Below, one piece after another: positions 1 through 7,920 of a DNA stretch of 64,000 nucleotides (positions are counted from its first letter, which is position 1; each line of letters begins with the position of its first letter). Where the stretch lies: positions 1,860,001 through 1,924,000 of the forward strand of contig NZ_CP016170.1 of assembly GCF_001676705.1 (NCBI RefSeq), given 5' to 3'. The position numbers were made by a program, and so were the translations under genes. The notes beneath the pieces are model-generated. The model ran no database searches. It worked only from the letters and a program-made list of their open reading frames with translations, and had not been told where the DNA came from. Source of the DNA: Bordetella bronchialis (lineage in GTDB: Bacteria; Pseudomonadota; Gammaproteobacteria; Burkholderiales; Burkholderiaceae_B).

Positions 1-1630
1 CAGCGGCCGCTCCGCCGCCCTGGGCCGGATCGGCATGATTGGCGGGCGCCGCAGGTCCGCCGGCCGGCGAGGCCCCCGGCTTCGCGGCGCTCAGGCGGGC
101 GTTCAATGCCGTGTCCGGCCGCGTGGCCGGACGCCCGGGCGCGACGACGGGACGCGCCGGCCCCGCGGTGGGAGGCGCCTCCGGCTTGCCCGCGGCTGCG
201 GGCGATCCCGCCGTATCGGTTTGAGCCGCGCCAGCCACCGGCTTGGCAAGGGGCGCGGGCCCGGCGGCCGCCGCGCTTGCCCGGCCGGCCTGCACGCGCA
301 GGCGGCGGATCTGTTCATCCAGCGGCTGCAGGCGCGCGCCCGTCGCGTAGACGAAACGGTCCATGACCAGGCGTCCGTCGGCATGGCCGGTGTAGCCCAG
401 GAAAATCCCCAGCGTGGCCTGGTGGTCGAGGTTCCGGTATTCGATGGTGCCGAAGGGCGTGGGCACCTGCAGCCGGCGGAAGGCGGCCGCCACGGCATCG
501 CGGTCCGGCGTGCCGGCGCGCTTCAGTGCCTCCGCGATGGAGCGCAGGGCGGAATAGCCCAGCACCGAGGCCATGCCGGGCGCATCGCCATAGCGTTCGC
601 GGTAGGCCTGGACAAAGGCCTGGTTCTCTGGCGTATCGACCGCGTCGCGGGGATATCCCGTGACGATCCAGCCGTCCGGTATGCCGGGCTCGGGCGTCGC
701 CCCGGCGCCGGCCGCGGGCGCGTCCTTGGCGATGGCGTCGTCCAGCGCGGCGATGTTCTCGGGGTCGCCCGTGAACAGGGAAACGACGCCCATTCCGTCG
801 AAAAGGTGTGCCGCCGCGCCCGCCCGTGCCAATGCGGCGAGCTCTGCGCCGGTCAGCATGTTGAAGAGGGCCTCGGGCCTGGCCTCGGCCACGGCGGCCA
901 CGGTCGCCTTGGCGTCGAACCTGCCCGGCGCGACGGCCTGTTCGGCGACGAATTCGGTCTTGGACTGGAAGGTCTTCATCAGGCCCTTGAAGGCCTCCGC
1001 GGTGGCCCGGTCGGACTCGGTGTCCTGGTAGACCAGCGCCCAGCGCAATTTGCGCAGGCCCAGCGCCTTGGGCGCCACCGCCGCGGCCTGCATCCAGGCA
1101 CCCGGCCGCAGGCGGAAGGTGTAGGCGTTGCCTTCCTGCCAGGTCAGCCGCTGCGTCAAGGGCGCCACGGCCAGGTACGGCACCCTGTCCGTATCGGCAT
1201 AGCGCGAGATCGCCAGGCTGGCCTCGGAGGAATAGCCGCCGAACAGCGCCGCCACGCCGTCCTTTTCGACCAGCGTCCGCGCCGCCGCGACGGCATCCTC
1301 GGCCACGCCATGGTCGTCGCGCGAGCGGACCTCCAGCTTGCGGCCCAGCACGCCGCCCTCGGCGTTGATCTGTTCCAGCGCCAGCATCCAGCCTTGGCGG
1401 TATGGCTGCGCGAAAGCGGGCAAGGCCTTGTAGGTGTTGATTTCGCCGATACGCAGGGGCGGCGGCGCGGCGGGCTGCGCGGGCGGCCGACCGCGGGCGC
1501 CCGCCGCGGTCTTGGCCGCGCCGGTGGCGGCGGCCGGCGGCGCGGACAGCAGCGCCACGCCGGCGCACAGCAGCGCGCACAGGGCAAGGCGCCATGCCCG
1601 CCAGGCGGAGGGACGAAAAAAAGCCGACAT
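1..1630 (-). CDS. ABC transporter periplasmic receptor, leucine-type, with long Ala/Pro tail (3' end cut off)
   Basis: The reading frame is open from the ATG at 1630 through the window edge, so the C-terminus is missing. A hydrophobic signal segment (residues about 15-35) precedes a type I periplasmic binding fold typical of branched-chain amino-acid or amide receptors; it contains INAEGGVLGRKLEV and the VSLFTGDPENIAAL stretch. The receptor fold ends near residue 440. A disordered tail of at least 95 Ala/Pro/Gly-rich residues follows, which is unusual for this family. No permease or ATPase genes are visible beside it, so it may serve a distant transporter or only sense. An in-frame ATG at 1666 is an alternative start; neither start has a clear ribosome site, and the 1630 start lies in a terminator hairpin. 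Ligand unknown. Confidence 0.8.
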   Translation of the reverse strand, partial: MSAFFRPSAWRAWRLALCALLCAGVALLSAPPAAATGAAKTAAGARGRPPAQPAAPPPLRIGEINTYKALPAFAQPYRQGWMLALEQINAEGGVLGRKLEVRSRDDHGVAEDAVAAARTLVEKDGVAALFGGYSSEASLAISRYADTDRVPYLAVAPLTQRLTWQEGNAYTFRLRPGAWMQAAAVAPKALGLRKLRWALVYQDTESDRATAEAFKGLMKTFQSKTEFVAEQAVAPGRFDAKATVAAVAEARPEALFNMLTGAELAALARAGAAAHLFDGMGVVSLFTGDPENIAALDDAIAKDAPAAGAGATPEPGIPDGWIVTGYPRDAVDTPENQAFVQAYRERYGDAPGMASVLGYSALRSIAEALKRAGTPDRDAVAAAFRRLQVPTPFGTIEYRNLDHQATLGIFLGYTGHADGRLVMDRFVYATGARLQPLDEQIRRLRVQAGRASAAAAGPAPLAKPVAGAAQTDTAGSPAAAGKPEAPPTAGPARPVVAPGRPATRPDTALNARLSAAKPGASPAGGPAAPANHADPAQGGGAAA

Positions 1631-1645
1631 TGCTGTCGGCTTTTT
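1616..1645 (-). terminator. Bidirectional rho-independent terminator after rpmG
   Basis: A 7-bp perfect stem (GCCGACA / TGTCGGC) with a 4-nt loop is flanked by seven T residues when read on the minus strand and five when read on the plus strand. It lies 91 bp past the rpmG stop and should end the rpmB-rpmG transcript. The 1630 start codon of the downstream receptor gene sits at the loop/stem junction. Confidence 0.75.
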
Positions 1646-1730
1646 CGTGTGGAAACCCAGGTTCATCCCGGCGTGCTCGCTGGCGATCCGCGTGGCGGCG
1701 GCGCTAGGCGCGATGATCCCGTCGGCTCGA

Positions 1731-1901
1731 TTACTTGAGCTTGGTTTCCTTGTAGTCCACGTGCTTGCGCGCGACCGGATCAAACTTCTTGATCAGCATT
1801 TTTTCCGGCATCGTGCGCTTGTTCTTGGTGGTGGTGTAGAAGTGTCCCGTGCCGGCGGTCGACTCGAGCTTGATCTTTTCGCGGTTGCCTTTGGCTGCCA
1901 T
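1731..1901 (-). CDS. rpmG: 50S ribosomal protein L33
   Basis: A 56-residue basic protein beginning [15 protein letters not shown] and ending [11 protein letters not shown], the usual length and sequence of bacterial L33. It binds the large ribosomal subunit near the E site. The zinc-binding Cys pairs of C+ L33 forms are absent, so this is the C- type. It lies 35 bp downstream of rpmB on the same strand, the conserved rpmB-rpmG arrangement, and is followed by a strong terminator. Confidence 0.98.
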   Translation of the reverse strand: MAAKGNREKIKLESTAGTGHFYTTTKNKRTMPEKMLIKKFDPVARKHVDYKETKLK

Positions 1902-1936
1902 GTCGTACTCCTGGATAGTCTGTGGGCGGGGATGCC

Positions 1937-2173
1937 TTAGATCGATTCACCGCGGGCGCGCAGTTCGGCGACAACGGCGTCGATGCCTTTCTTGTCGATG
2001 GTGCGCAGGGCCTTGGTGCTGACGCGCAGCGTGATCCAGCGGTTTTCGCTTTCGAGGAAGAAACGGCGCGATTGCAGGTTGGGCAGGAAGCGACGCTTGG
2101 TCTTGTTGTTGGCGTGGGAAACGTTGTTGCCCACCATCGGGCGCTTGCCCGTTACTTGGCATACGCGTGCCAT
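1937..2173 (-). CDS. rpmB: 50S ribosomal protein L28
   Basis: A 78-residue protein beginning [23 protein letters not shown], matching L28 over its whole length. It is a large-subunit protein required late in 50S assembly. It is first in the rpmB-rpmG operon. The only convincing promoter found upstream lies about 340 bp away, leaving an unusually long leader. Confidence 0.98.
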   Translation of the reverse strand: MARVCQVTGKRPMVGNNVSHANNKTKRRFLPNLQSRRFFLESENRWITLRVSTKALRTIDKKGIDAVVAELRARGESI

Positions 2174-2515
2174 GATTTCACCTCAGGAATTCAATGCTGC
2201 CGCGTATGGCTTGCAGGACGGGAGGCTAGCCGCCAGCAGGGTGCTGGCCATCCCGTATCCAGGATGCCGGGCCGTTCGCATGGCGCCGTGGCTGCCATGC
2301 GTGGTTCCTGTTGCGTTGCCTGTCGTGGGGCGTGGCGCATATCGCATGGTGTGTATCCATGGCTCGCATCCATGCCTTGCATCCATCACTGGCAACCTTG
2401 GGAACCGGCCCAAGTGCTTGTGCCCGCCGCCCCTTCGACCGGTTACGCATCGGCGGGGTGGAAGTGCCCGGCTACAAAGCATAGTAGCTGGCACGGGTAA
2501 ATTCGTAAGCCTGCG
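2174..2515 (-). other. Long non-coding leader or spacer upstream of rpmB
   Basis: About 340 bp with no convincing gene. A 103-codon open frame on the minus strand has neither recognisable sequence nor a ribosome site. The region is rich in ATGC/GCATCC words, for example around 2330-2390. If the promoter at 2516-2545 is real, this is the 5' untranslated leader of the rpmB-rpmG mRNA. Confidence 0.4.
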
Positions 2516-2545
2516 ATTCTACTATGAAAAAAGCCAGCCGATCAA
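2516..2545 (-). promoter_or_regulatory. Candidate sigma-70 promoter for rpmB-rpmG
   Basis: On the minus strand, TTGATC (2545-2540) is followed after 18 bp by TAGAAT (2521-2516), a fair match to -35/-10 consensus in an otherwise GC-rich stretch. It overlaps the 3' end of the exporter gene, which is transcribed in the same direction. Transcription would start near 2508. Confidence 0.4.
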
Positions 2546-3735
2546 GTGCCGGCCCGCGCGATCCGGCCGGACAGCCAGGACAGGCAGGCGCAGGCCGCCA
2601 GCACGCCGGTCAGCGGCAGGGGCGTGTCGGCCTGCCACAGGCTGACGCACAGCCCGGCCAGCGCGCCGCAGGACAATTGCAGCGTGCCCAGCAGGGCGGA
2701 TGCGGCCCCCAGGCGCTTGCCTTGTTCGGCCAGGGCCAGCGCCGCCGAATTGGGGTTCACGAAACCCTGGCTGCTCATGTACCCGATCAGGCACAGCATG
2801 AGCAGCGGCAGTGTCATCCAGCCGGCCAGCGTCAGCAGCACGGCCGCCAGGCTGGCCAGCGCCAGCGTGACCAGGGCGCGGCGCTGCAGGGTCTGCGGCG
2901 CCATGCGGCGCAACAGCCGCGCGCTGACTTGCGAGCCGGCGATCAGGCCGGCGGCGTTCAGGCCGAAAAGCAGGCCGTAGTGCTGCGGATCGACGCCGTA
3001 CAGTTCGATGAAGACCCGCGGCGATCCGACGATATACGCGAACATGCCGGCCTGCCCCAGTCCGCCCGCCAGGCTGTGGGCCATGAAGCCCCGGTGGCGC
3101 AGGAGCTCGCCGTAATTGCGCGCGATCGTGCGCCAATGCAGGCGGATCACGCGTTCGGGCGGCAGCGATTCCTTCATGATGAACAGCATGGCCGCCATCA
3201 GCGCCACGCCGGCGGCCAGCATCAGGCCGAAGATCCCGCGCCACCCTGTCAGCAACAGCAGCTGGCCGCCGACCAGCGGGGCCAGGATGGGCGCCAGCCC
3301 CATGATCAGCAGCAGCAGCGACATGGCGCGCGCGGCCTCCTGGGTCTCGTAGTGGTCGCGTATCACGGCGCGGGGAATCACGATGCCCGCCGCGCCGCCC
3401 AGCGCCTGCACCGCCCGCCATGCCGTCAGGCTCTCGATATCGACGGCCAGCGCGCAGCCCAGGGACGCGACGATGTACAGCGACAGGCCCACCAGCAGCG
3501 GCGGCTTGCGTCCATAGCGGTCGGCCAGCGGGCCGTAGAAAATCTGCGCCGCCGACAGGCCGACCAGGTAGGCGGCCATGGTCCGCTCGACATCGCCCTG
3601 GCCGACGTTCAGGCCGGCCGCGATGGCGGGAAACCCGGGCAGGTAAAGGTCGATGGAAAACGGCCCGATGGCCGTCAGCGCGCCCATCAGCAGGAGCCAG
3701 CCGGGCAAGCCTCGGGTAGGCAGGTAAAGGGACAT
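2542..3735 (-). CDS. Bcr/CflA-family multidrug efflux MFS transporter
   Basis: A 397-residue inner-membrane protein with about 12 hydrophobic segments. The MFS motif A, GPLADRYGRK, sits at residues 68-77 between segments 2 and 3. The N-terminal PFSIDLYLPGFPAIA pattern (residues 25-39) is characteristic of the Bcr/CflA drug:H+ antiporter branch, which exports drugs such as chloramphenicol, bicyclomycin or sulfonamides; the substrate here cannot be told. It is transcribed away from the cyclopropane synthase gene across a 145-bp intergenic region holding a palindromic operator candidate. Confidence 0.9.
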   Translation of the reverse strand: MSLYLPTRGLPGWLLLMGALTAIGPFSIDLYLPGFPAIAAGLNVGQGDVERTMAAYLVGLSAAQIFYGPLADRYGRKPPLLVGLSLYIVASLGCALAVDIESLTAWRAVQALGGAAGIVIPRAVIRDHYETQEAARAMSLLLLIMGLAPILAPLVGGQLLLLTGWRGIFGLMLAAGVALMAAMLFIMKESLPPERVIRLHWRTIARNYGELLRHRGFMAHSLAGGLGQAGMFAYIVGSPRVFIELYGVDPQHYGLLFGLNAAGLIAGSQVSARLLRRMAPQTLQRRALVTLALASLAAVLLTLAGWMTLPLLMLCLIGYMSSQGFVNPNSAALALAEQGKRLGAASALLGTLQLSCGALAGLCVSLWQADTPLPLTGVLAACACLSWLSGRIARAGT

Positions 3736-3825
3736 TTATTGACGTTTGCCTGAATGGCGGAGACGCCGAAGGGGATTCGGCCGTGAATGTGTCCCGGAAA
3801 TGTAACATGCCCGGGCGCGGTTCAA

Positions 3826-3844
3826 ATCGGAAACAAATTCCGAT
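3826..3844 (+). promoter_or_regulatory. Perfect palindrome upstream of the cyclopropane synthase gene
   Basis: ATCGGAA-ACAAA-TTCCGAT is a perfect 7-bp inverted repeat with a 5-bp AT-rich spacer, 36 bp before the GTG start at 3881, in the divergent region between the exporter and cfa. Its geometry fits a dimeric repressor or activator site; the regulator is not identified. Confidence 0.45.
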
Positions 3845-3880
3845 AAAGTCCGCAGGTTATTTCTTGCGAGGTTGACTGTC

Positions 3881-5146
3881 GTGAATCCTGTGTTGTCTGC
3901 GGTGGGACGCAAGCTGGAATCCGTTTCGATCCCTGTTCAACTGGAAATGCCGGACGGCACCAAGGTGGGGGCGCCGAATCCCAAAGTGAAGTTCACCGCG
4001 CGCAGCAAGGCCGCGCTGGCGCACCTGGCGGCCGGCGAGGTCGGCGTCCTGGGGCAGGATTATGTCGAAGGGCTGGTGGACATCCAGGGCAATATGCACG
4101 ACGTCATGCGCGCGGCCGCCGAACTGCTGCCCAATTCCCCCATGCAGGCCGAGCGCGGCGGCTGGTTCCAGAACTTCATGCGCCGCATGGTCTCGGTGCA
4201 GCGCCATTCGGTGGAACGCGACGCCAAGCAGATCGAATTCCACTACGACCTTTCCGACGACTTCTATGCGCTGTGGCTGGACCCGCGGCGCGTGTACTCC
4301 TGCGCGTACTACCGTACGCCCGGCATGACCCTGGCGCAGGCGCAGGAAGCCAAGCTGGACCACATCTGCCGCAAGCTGCGCCTGGCCGCCGGCGAGCGCT
4401 TCCTGGATGTGGGCGCCGGCTGGGGCGGCCTGCTGCTGTGGGCCGCGGAGAACTACGGCGTGGATGCCACCGGCATCACCTTGTCGCGCAACCAGCACGC
4501 CCATGTGAACCGGCTCATCCAGGAGAAAGGCCTGCAAGGCCGCGTGCGCATGGAACTGCTGGACTATCGCAAGCTGGACGAGAGCAGGCCCTACGACAAG
4601 ATCTCGTCGGTGGGCATGTTCGAGCACGTCGGGCGCGCGCAGCTGCCCGAGTATTTCGCCAAGCTGCGCCGCCTGCTGCGCCCGGGCGGCCTGATCATGA
4701 ACCACGGCATCACGGCGGGCGGCGTGCATAACGCGCAGCTGGGCAGCGGCATGGGCGACTTCATCGAGAAATACATCTTCCCCGGCGGCGAGCTGACGCA
4801 CATCAGCAACGTGCTGGCGGCGATGGCGGAAGGCGGCCTGGAAGGCACGGATATCGAAAACCTGCGCCCGCACTACGCCCGCACCCTGTGGGCCTGGAGC
4901 GATAGCCTGGAAAGCCAGCTGGACGCCGCGGCCAAGATACTCACGGGCGAGCAGGGCGCGAAGTCCTTGCGCGCCTATCGGCTGTACCTGGCCGGTTGCG
5001 CCATGGCCTTCGAGCACGGCTGGATCGCCCTGCACCAGGTGCTGGGGCAGTCGCTGGCCACCGGCCGTTCGGACGAGCTCGACCATCCGGCGGACCTGGC
5101 CTATCCCTGGCGGCGGGATTACATCTACGCCGGCACCGCCGCCTGA
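3881..5146 (+). CDS. cfa: Cyclopropane-fatty-acyl-phospholipid synthase family methyltransferase
   Basis: A 421-residue SAM-dependent enzyme that adds a methylene group across double bonds of membrane phospholipid acyl chains. The mycolic-acid/CFA synthase domain covers residues about 110-400. Visible are HYDLSDDFY (121-129), the SAM-binding LDVGAGWGG (175-183) and the SVGMFEHVG motif. I chose the GTG at 3881 because GCGAGG lies 9 nt upstream; the in-frame TTG at 3872 abuts that site. Divergent from the exporter and ended by a strong terminator at 5240. Confidence 0.88.
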   Translation: MNPVLSAVGRKLESVSIPVQLEMPDGTKVGAPNPKVKFTARSKAALAHLAAGEVGVLGQDYVEGLVDIQGNMHDVMRAAAELLPNSPMQAERGGWFQNFMRRMVSVQRHSVERDAKQIEFHYDLSDDFYALWLDPRRVYSCAYYRTPGMTLAQAQEAKLDHICRKLRLAAGERFLDVGAGWGGLLLWAAENYGVDATGITLSRNQHAHVNRLIQEKGLQGRVRMELLDYRKLDESRPYDKISSVGMFEHVGRAQLPEYFAKLRRLLRPGGLIMNHGITAGGVHNAQLGSGMGDFIEKYIFPGGELTHISNVLAAMAEGGLEGTDIENLRPHYARTLWAWSDSLESQLDAAAKILTGEQGAKSLRAYRLYLAGCAMAFEHGWIALHQVLGQSLATGRSDELDHPADLAYPWRRDYIYAGTAA

Positions 5147-5239
5147 CACCGGTCAAACGGCACGCGCCGCAACCGTATTACCATACCCGAAGCGCGTCCC
5201 GACATCGCCGCCGCTGCCCGCACCGGGCATGGCACCGCG

Positions 5240-5269
5240 GAACGCCGCCGCAGCGCGGCGTTCTTTTTT
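5240..5269 (+). terminator. Rho-independent terminator after cfa
   Basis: A 9-bp perfect stem (GAACGCCGC / GCGGCGTTC) with a 6-nt loop is followed by six T residues, 94 bp after the cfa stop and 22 bp before the tautomerase start. Confidence 0.85.
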
Positions 5270-5291
5270 CCTTCATCGTCCTGGAAACCCC

Positions 5292-5666
5292 ATGCCCATT
5301 CTTCACGTCCATGTCCTGTCCGGATGGCCGGCCGGCAAGAAAACCTCCCTGCTCAAGGGCGCGACCCAGGCCGTGGTCGACAGCCTGGATGCGCCGCTGC
5401 GCAGCGTGCGCATCATGCTGCACGAGATCGCGCCCGAGCACATCATCGTCGGCGGCGAGGTCGGCCGGCAGTCGGTGGTCTTTCACGTGCACATGATCGC
5501 CGGCCGCACGGAAGCGCAGAAGAACGCGCTGTACCAGGCATTGAACGCCGCGGCCTGCGAAACGCTGGGCGTATCGGGCGACGAGGTCCGCGTCCTGGTG
5601 GACGACGTGCCGAACACCGATATGGGCATGGCCAACGGCGTCAGCGCCAAGGCGTCGGGGCGCTGA
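5292..5666 (+). CDS. 4-oxalocrotonate tautomerase-superfamily protein, two fused domains
   Basis: A 124-residue cytoplasmic protein starting MPILHVHVLSG, so Pro2 becomes the N-terminal catalytic proline after Met removal. A second beta-alpha-beta unit begins near residue 64 (VVFHVHMIAG), giving two tandem tautomerase-like units in one chain, about twice the usual 62 residues. This resembles the fused members (cis-CaaD, malonate semialdehyde decarboxylase, MIF-like groups), but the substrate cannot be deduced. It lies between a terminator and the thiolase gene, possibly cotranscribed with the latter. Confidence 0.75.
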   Translation: MPILHVHVLSGWPAGKKTSLLKGATQAVVDSLDAPLRSVRIMLHEIAPEHIIVGGEVGRQSVVFHVHMIAGRTEAQKNALYQALNAAACETLGVSGDEVRVLVDDVPNTDMGMANGVSAKASGR

Positions 5667-5788
5667 GTTCCGGCCCGGTTGCGGGCCCCGGCAACGGCAG
5701 GATCCTTGCTTCACCGAGTATCGCCTTCACCGAATACAGCCGTCGCGGCCTTGCAGCGTTCCGTGCCGGCGCTCACAGGAGAGCCATC

Positions 5789-6970
5789 ATGAAAGAAGTC
5801 ATCATTGCCGCCGGCGCCCGGACCGCGGTGGGCACCTTCGGCGGCGCGCTCAAGGACGTGCCGCCCATCGACCTTGGCAGCACGGCGATCCGCGAGGCCC
5901 TGGCGCGCGCCGGCGTGGACGGCGCGGAAGTCGGCCACGTCGCGGTCGGCCACGTCATCAATACCGAGACGCGCGATATGTACCTGGCGCGCGTCGCGGC
6001 CCTGAATGCCGGCATCGCCAAGGAAACGCCCGCCTTCAACGTCAACCGGCTGTGCGGCTCCGGACTGCAGGCCATCGTATCGGCCGCGCAGACCATCATG
6101 CTGGGCGATGCGGAGATCGCCGTCGGCGCCGGGGCGGAGAACATGAGCCGCGGTCCCTATATCTCCCCGGGACAGCGCTGGGGCTCGCGCATGGGCGACG
6201 CCACGCTGTCGGACATGATGGTGGGCGCGCTGACCGATCCGTTCGACCGCGTCCACATGGGCATCACGGCCGAGAACGTGGCCGCCAGGTATGAAGTCAG
6301 CCGCGCCGATCAGGACGCGCTGGCGCTGGAATCGCACCGCCGCGCGGCCGCCGCCATCGACGCCGGGCGCTTCAAGGAGCAGATCGTTCCCGTGGTCATC
6401 AAGACACGCAAGGGCGAGACCCGTTTCGAGGTGGACGAGCACGTGCGCCGGGATGTCGACCCGGATGCCCTGGGCAAGCTCAAGCCGGTGTTCCAGAAGG
6501 AAAACGGCACCGTCACCGCCGGCAATGCCAGCGGCATCAACGATGGCGCCGCGGCCGTGGTATTGATGAGCGCCGAGACGGCCGCCAGGCGCAAGGTCCA
6601 GCCCCTGGCGCGGCTGGTGGCCTACGGGCACGCGGGCGTGGACCCGGCCTACATGGGCATCGGGCCGGTGCCGGCCTCCCAAGCCGCGCTGAAGCGGGCG
6701 GGCATCGGCGTGGATCAGCTGGACGTCATCGAGTCCAACGAAGCCTTTGCCGCGCAGGCCTGCGCCGTCACGCGGCAACTGGGCCTGGATCCCGCCAAGG
6801 TCAACCCCAACGGCAGCGGCATTTCGCTGGGACACCCCATCGGCGCGACCGGCGCCATCATCACCATCAAAGCCCTGTACGAACTGCAGCGCATCCAGGG
6901 GCGCTATGCCCTGGTCACCATGTGCATCGGCGGCGGGCAGGGCATTGCCGCCATTTTCGAGCGCATCTGA
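5789..6970 (+). CDS. Acetyl-CoA C-acyltransferase (beta-ketothiolase)
   Basis: A 393-residue thiolase with the nucleophilic Cys89 in NRLCGSG, the catalytic His in GHPIGATGA and the second Cys in CIGGGQG near the C-terminus. It condenses or cleaves acetyl-CoA/acetoacetyl-CoA or longer 3-ketoacyl-CoAs, with roles in fatty-acid breakdown or polyhydroxyalkanoate supply. The start has a good site (AGGAG at 5777-5781). The downstream spermidine-synthase-like gene begins 8 bp after the stop. Confidence 0.93.
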   Translation: MKEVIIAAGARTAVGTFGGALKDVPPIDLGSTAIREALARAGVDGAEVGHVAVGHVINTETRDMYLARVAALNAGIAKETPAFNVNRLCGSGLQAIVSAAQTIMLGDAEIAVGAGAENMSRGPYISPGQRWGSRMGDATLSDMMVGALTDPFDRVHMGITAENVAARYEVSRADQDALALESHRRAAAAIDAGRFKEQIVPVVIKTRKGETRFEVDEHVRRDVDPDALGKLKPVFQKENGTVTAGNASGINDGAAAVVLMSAETAARRKVQPLARLVAYGHAGVDPAYMGIGPVPASQAALKRAGIGVDQLDVIESNEAFAAQACAVTRQLGLDPAKVNPNGSGISLGHPIGATGAIITIKALYELQRIQGRYALVTMCIGGGQGIAAIFERI

Positions 6971-6978
6971 CACCGCCT

Positions 6979-7749
6979 ATGCCACCACGCGCCATGCCGT
7001 CCGTGCCGGACGTTCCCACTCTTTCCGAATCGGACGGCGTCCGCTACCTGCATTTCGACAGTCCCTGGATACAGGGGGCCATGCGTATCGCGGATCCCAC
7101 GGAGCTGGTCCTGGAGTACACCGGCCAGATGATGTCCTGGCTGTTGTTCATGGAGCCGCCCAAGGATGGCGCCATCGGGCTGCTGGGCCTGGGCGCCGGC
7201 TCGCTGGCGCGTTTCTGCGTGAAGCGCACCCGCAGCGATGTGGTGGCCGTGGAGTGGAATCCGCGCGTGACCGCGATCTGCCATGCATTCTTCCGTCTGC
7301 CCGGGCCGCCCCGTCTGGTGGTAGAGGAAGCCGACGCGGGCGCGTGGGTGCAGGATCCGGCCAACGCCGGCCGCTGCCCCATCCTGATGGTGGATCTGTA
7401 TGACGCGCAGGCGCGCGGGCCGGTGCGCGATTCCGTGCGCTTCTATCGCGATTGCCGCCGGGTGCTGGGCGACACCGGCGTGCTGGCGGTCAACCTGTTC
7501 GGCGAACACGAAAGCTTCCCGCGCAATATCGACAATCTGTCCGCCGCTTTCGACGGCCGCCTCGCGCTGTTGCCGGAAATCGATGCGGGCAACCGCATCG
7601 TCTTGGCGTTTTCCGGGCCGCCCCTGGATATCCCGGTCGAGGCGCTGCTGGACCGTGCCGCCGTGGTAGAGGGCCTGTATGGCTTGCCGGCGCGCCGCTG
7701 GGCGCGCGCGCTGATCGGCCAGGCGCGCGAGGGACGGCTGGCGTATTAG
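6979..7749 (+). CDS. Spermidine-synthase-like protein
   Basis: A 256-residue Rossmann-fold protein. GLLGLGAGSLARF fits the SAM/dcSAM-binding loop and LMVDLYDA fits the catalytic-Asp region of the polyamine aminopropyltransferase family. The usual N-terminal beta domain is short, and the family signature GGGDG is absent, so a true aminopropyltransferase role is uncertain. It follows the thiolase by 8 bp with no clear ribosome site, suggesting translational coupling. ATG 6994 is an alternative start. A GC-rich hairpin (7769-7785) follows the stop. Confidence 0.7.
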   Translation: MPPRAMPSVPDVPTLSESDGVRYLHFDSPWIQGAMRIADPTELVLEYTGQMMSWLLFMEPPKDGAIGLLGLGAGSLARFCVKRTRSDVVAVEWNPRVTAICHAFFRLPGPPRLVVEEADAGAWVQDPANAGRCPILMVDLYDAQARGPVRDSVRFYRDCRRVLGDTGVLAVNLFGEHESFPRNIDNLSAAFDGRLALLPEIDAGNRIVLAFSGPPLDIPVEALLDRAAVVEGLYGLPARRWARALIGQAREGRLAY

Positions 7750-7768
7750 CCGGCCAAAAAGATGCTTG

Positions 7769-7785
7769 CCGGGCGCGGCGCCCGG
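7769..7785 (+). terminator. GC-rich hairpin after the spermidine-synthase-like gene
   Basis: CCGGGCGC-G-GCGCCCGG is a perfect inverted repeat 20 bp past the stop codon. No T run follows, so it is only a weak terminator candidate. Confidence 0.35.
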
Positions 7786-7801
7786 TGTAAGATAAGCCAG
7801 C

Positions 7802-7811
7802 CATAATTATG
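7802..7811 (+). promoter_or_regulatory. AT-rich palindrome before the GntR gene
   Basis: CATAATTATG, a perfect 10-bp palindrome, stands out in GC-rich surroundings 110 bp upstream of the GntR regulator that heads the malonate operon. GntR/FCD regulators usually bind short palindromes near their own promoter; assignment to this regulator is inference. Confidence 0.35.
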
Positions 7812-7920
7812 AATTACGAGCCGGCCGTCCGGCCCGGGTTCGCGGCGGCGTGGCACGGCTTATGCCGGCCGGCACCGCTGCTGCCCCGGGGGCGAGCCCC
7901 CGGATCTGTCCAGACCCTTT

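Noticed and set aside
35..1738. Long plus-strand open frame opposite the receptor gene
   Set aside because: Arg/Gly-rich translation without any domain, on the opposite strand of a clear receptor gene; a by-product of high GC.
2183..2494. 103-codon minus-strand frame upstream of rpmB
   Set aside because: No ribosome site, low complexity, and it falls in the probable leader.
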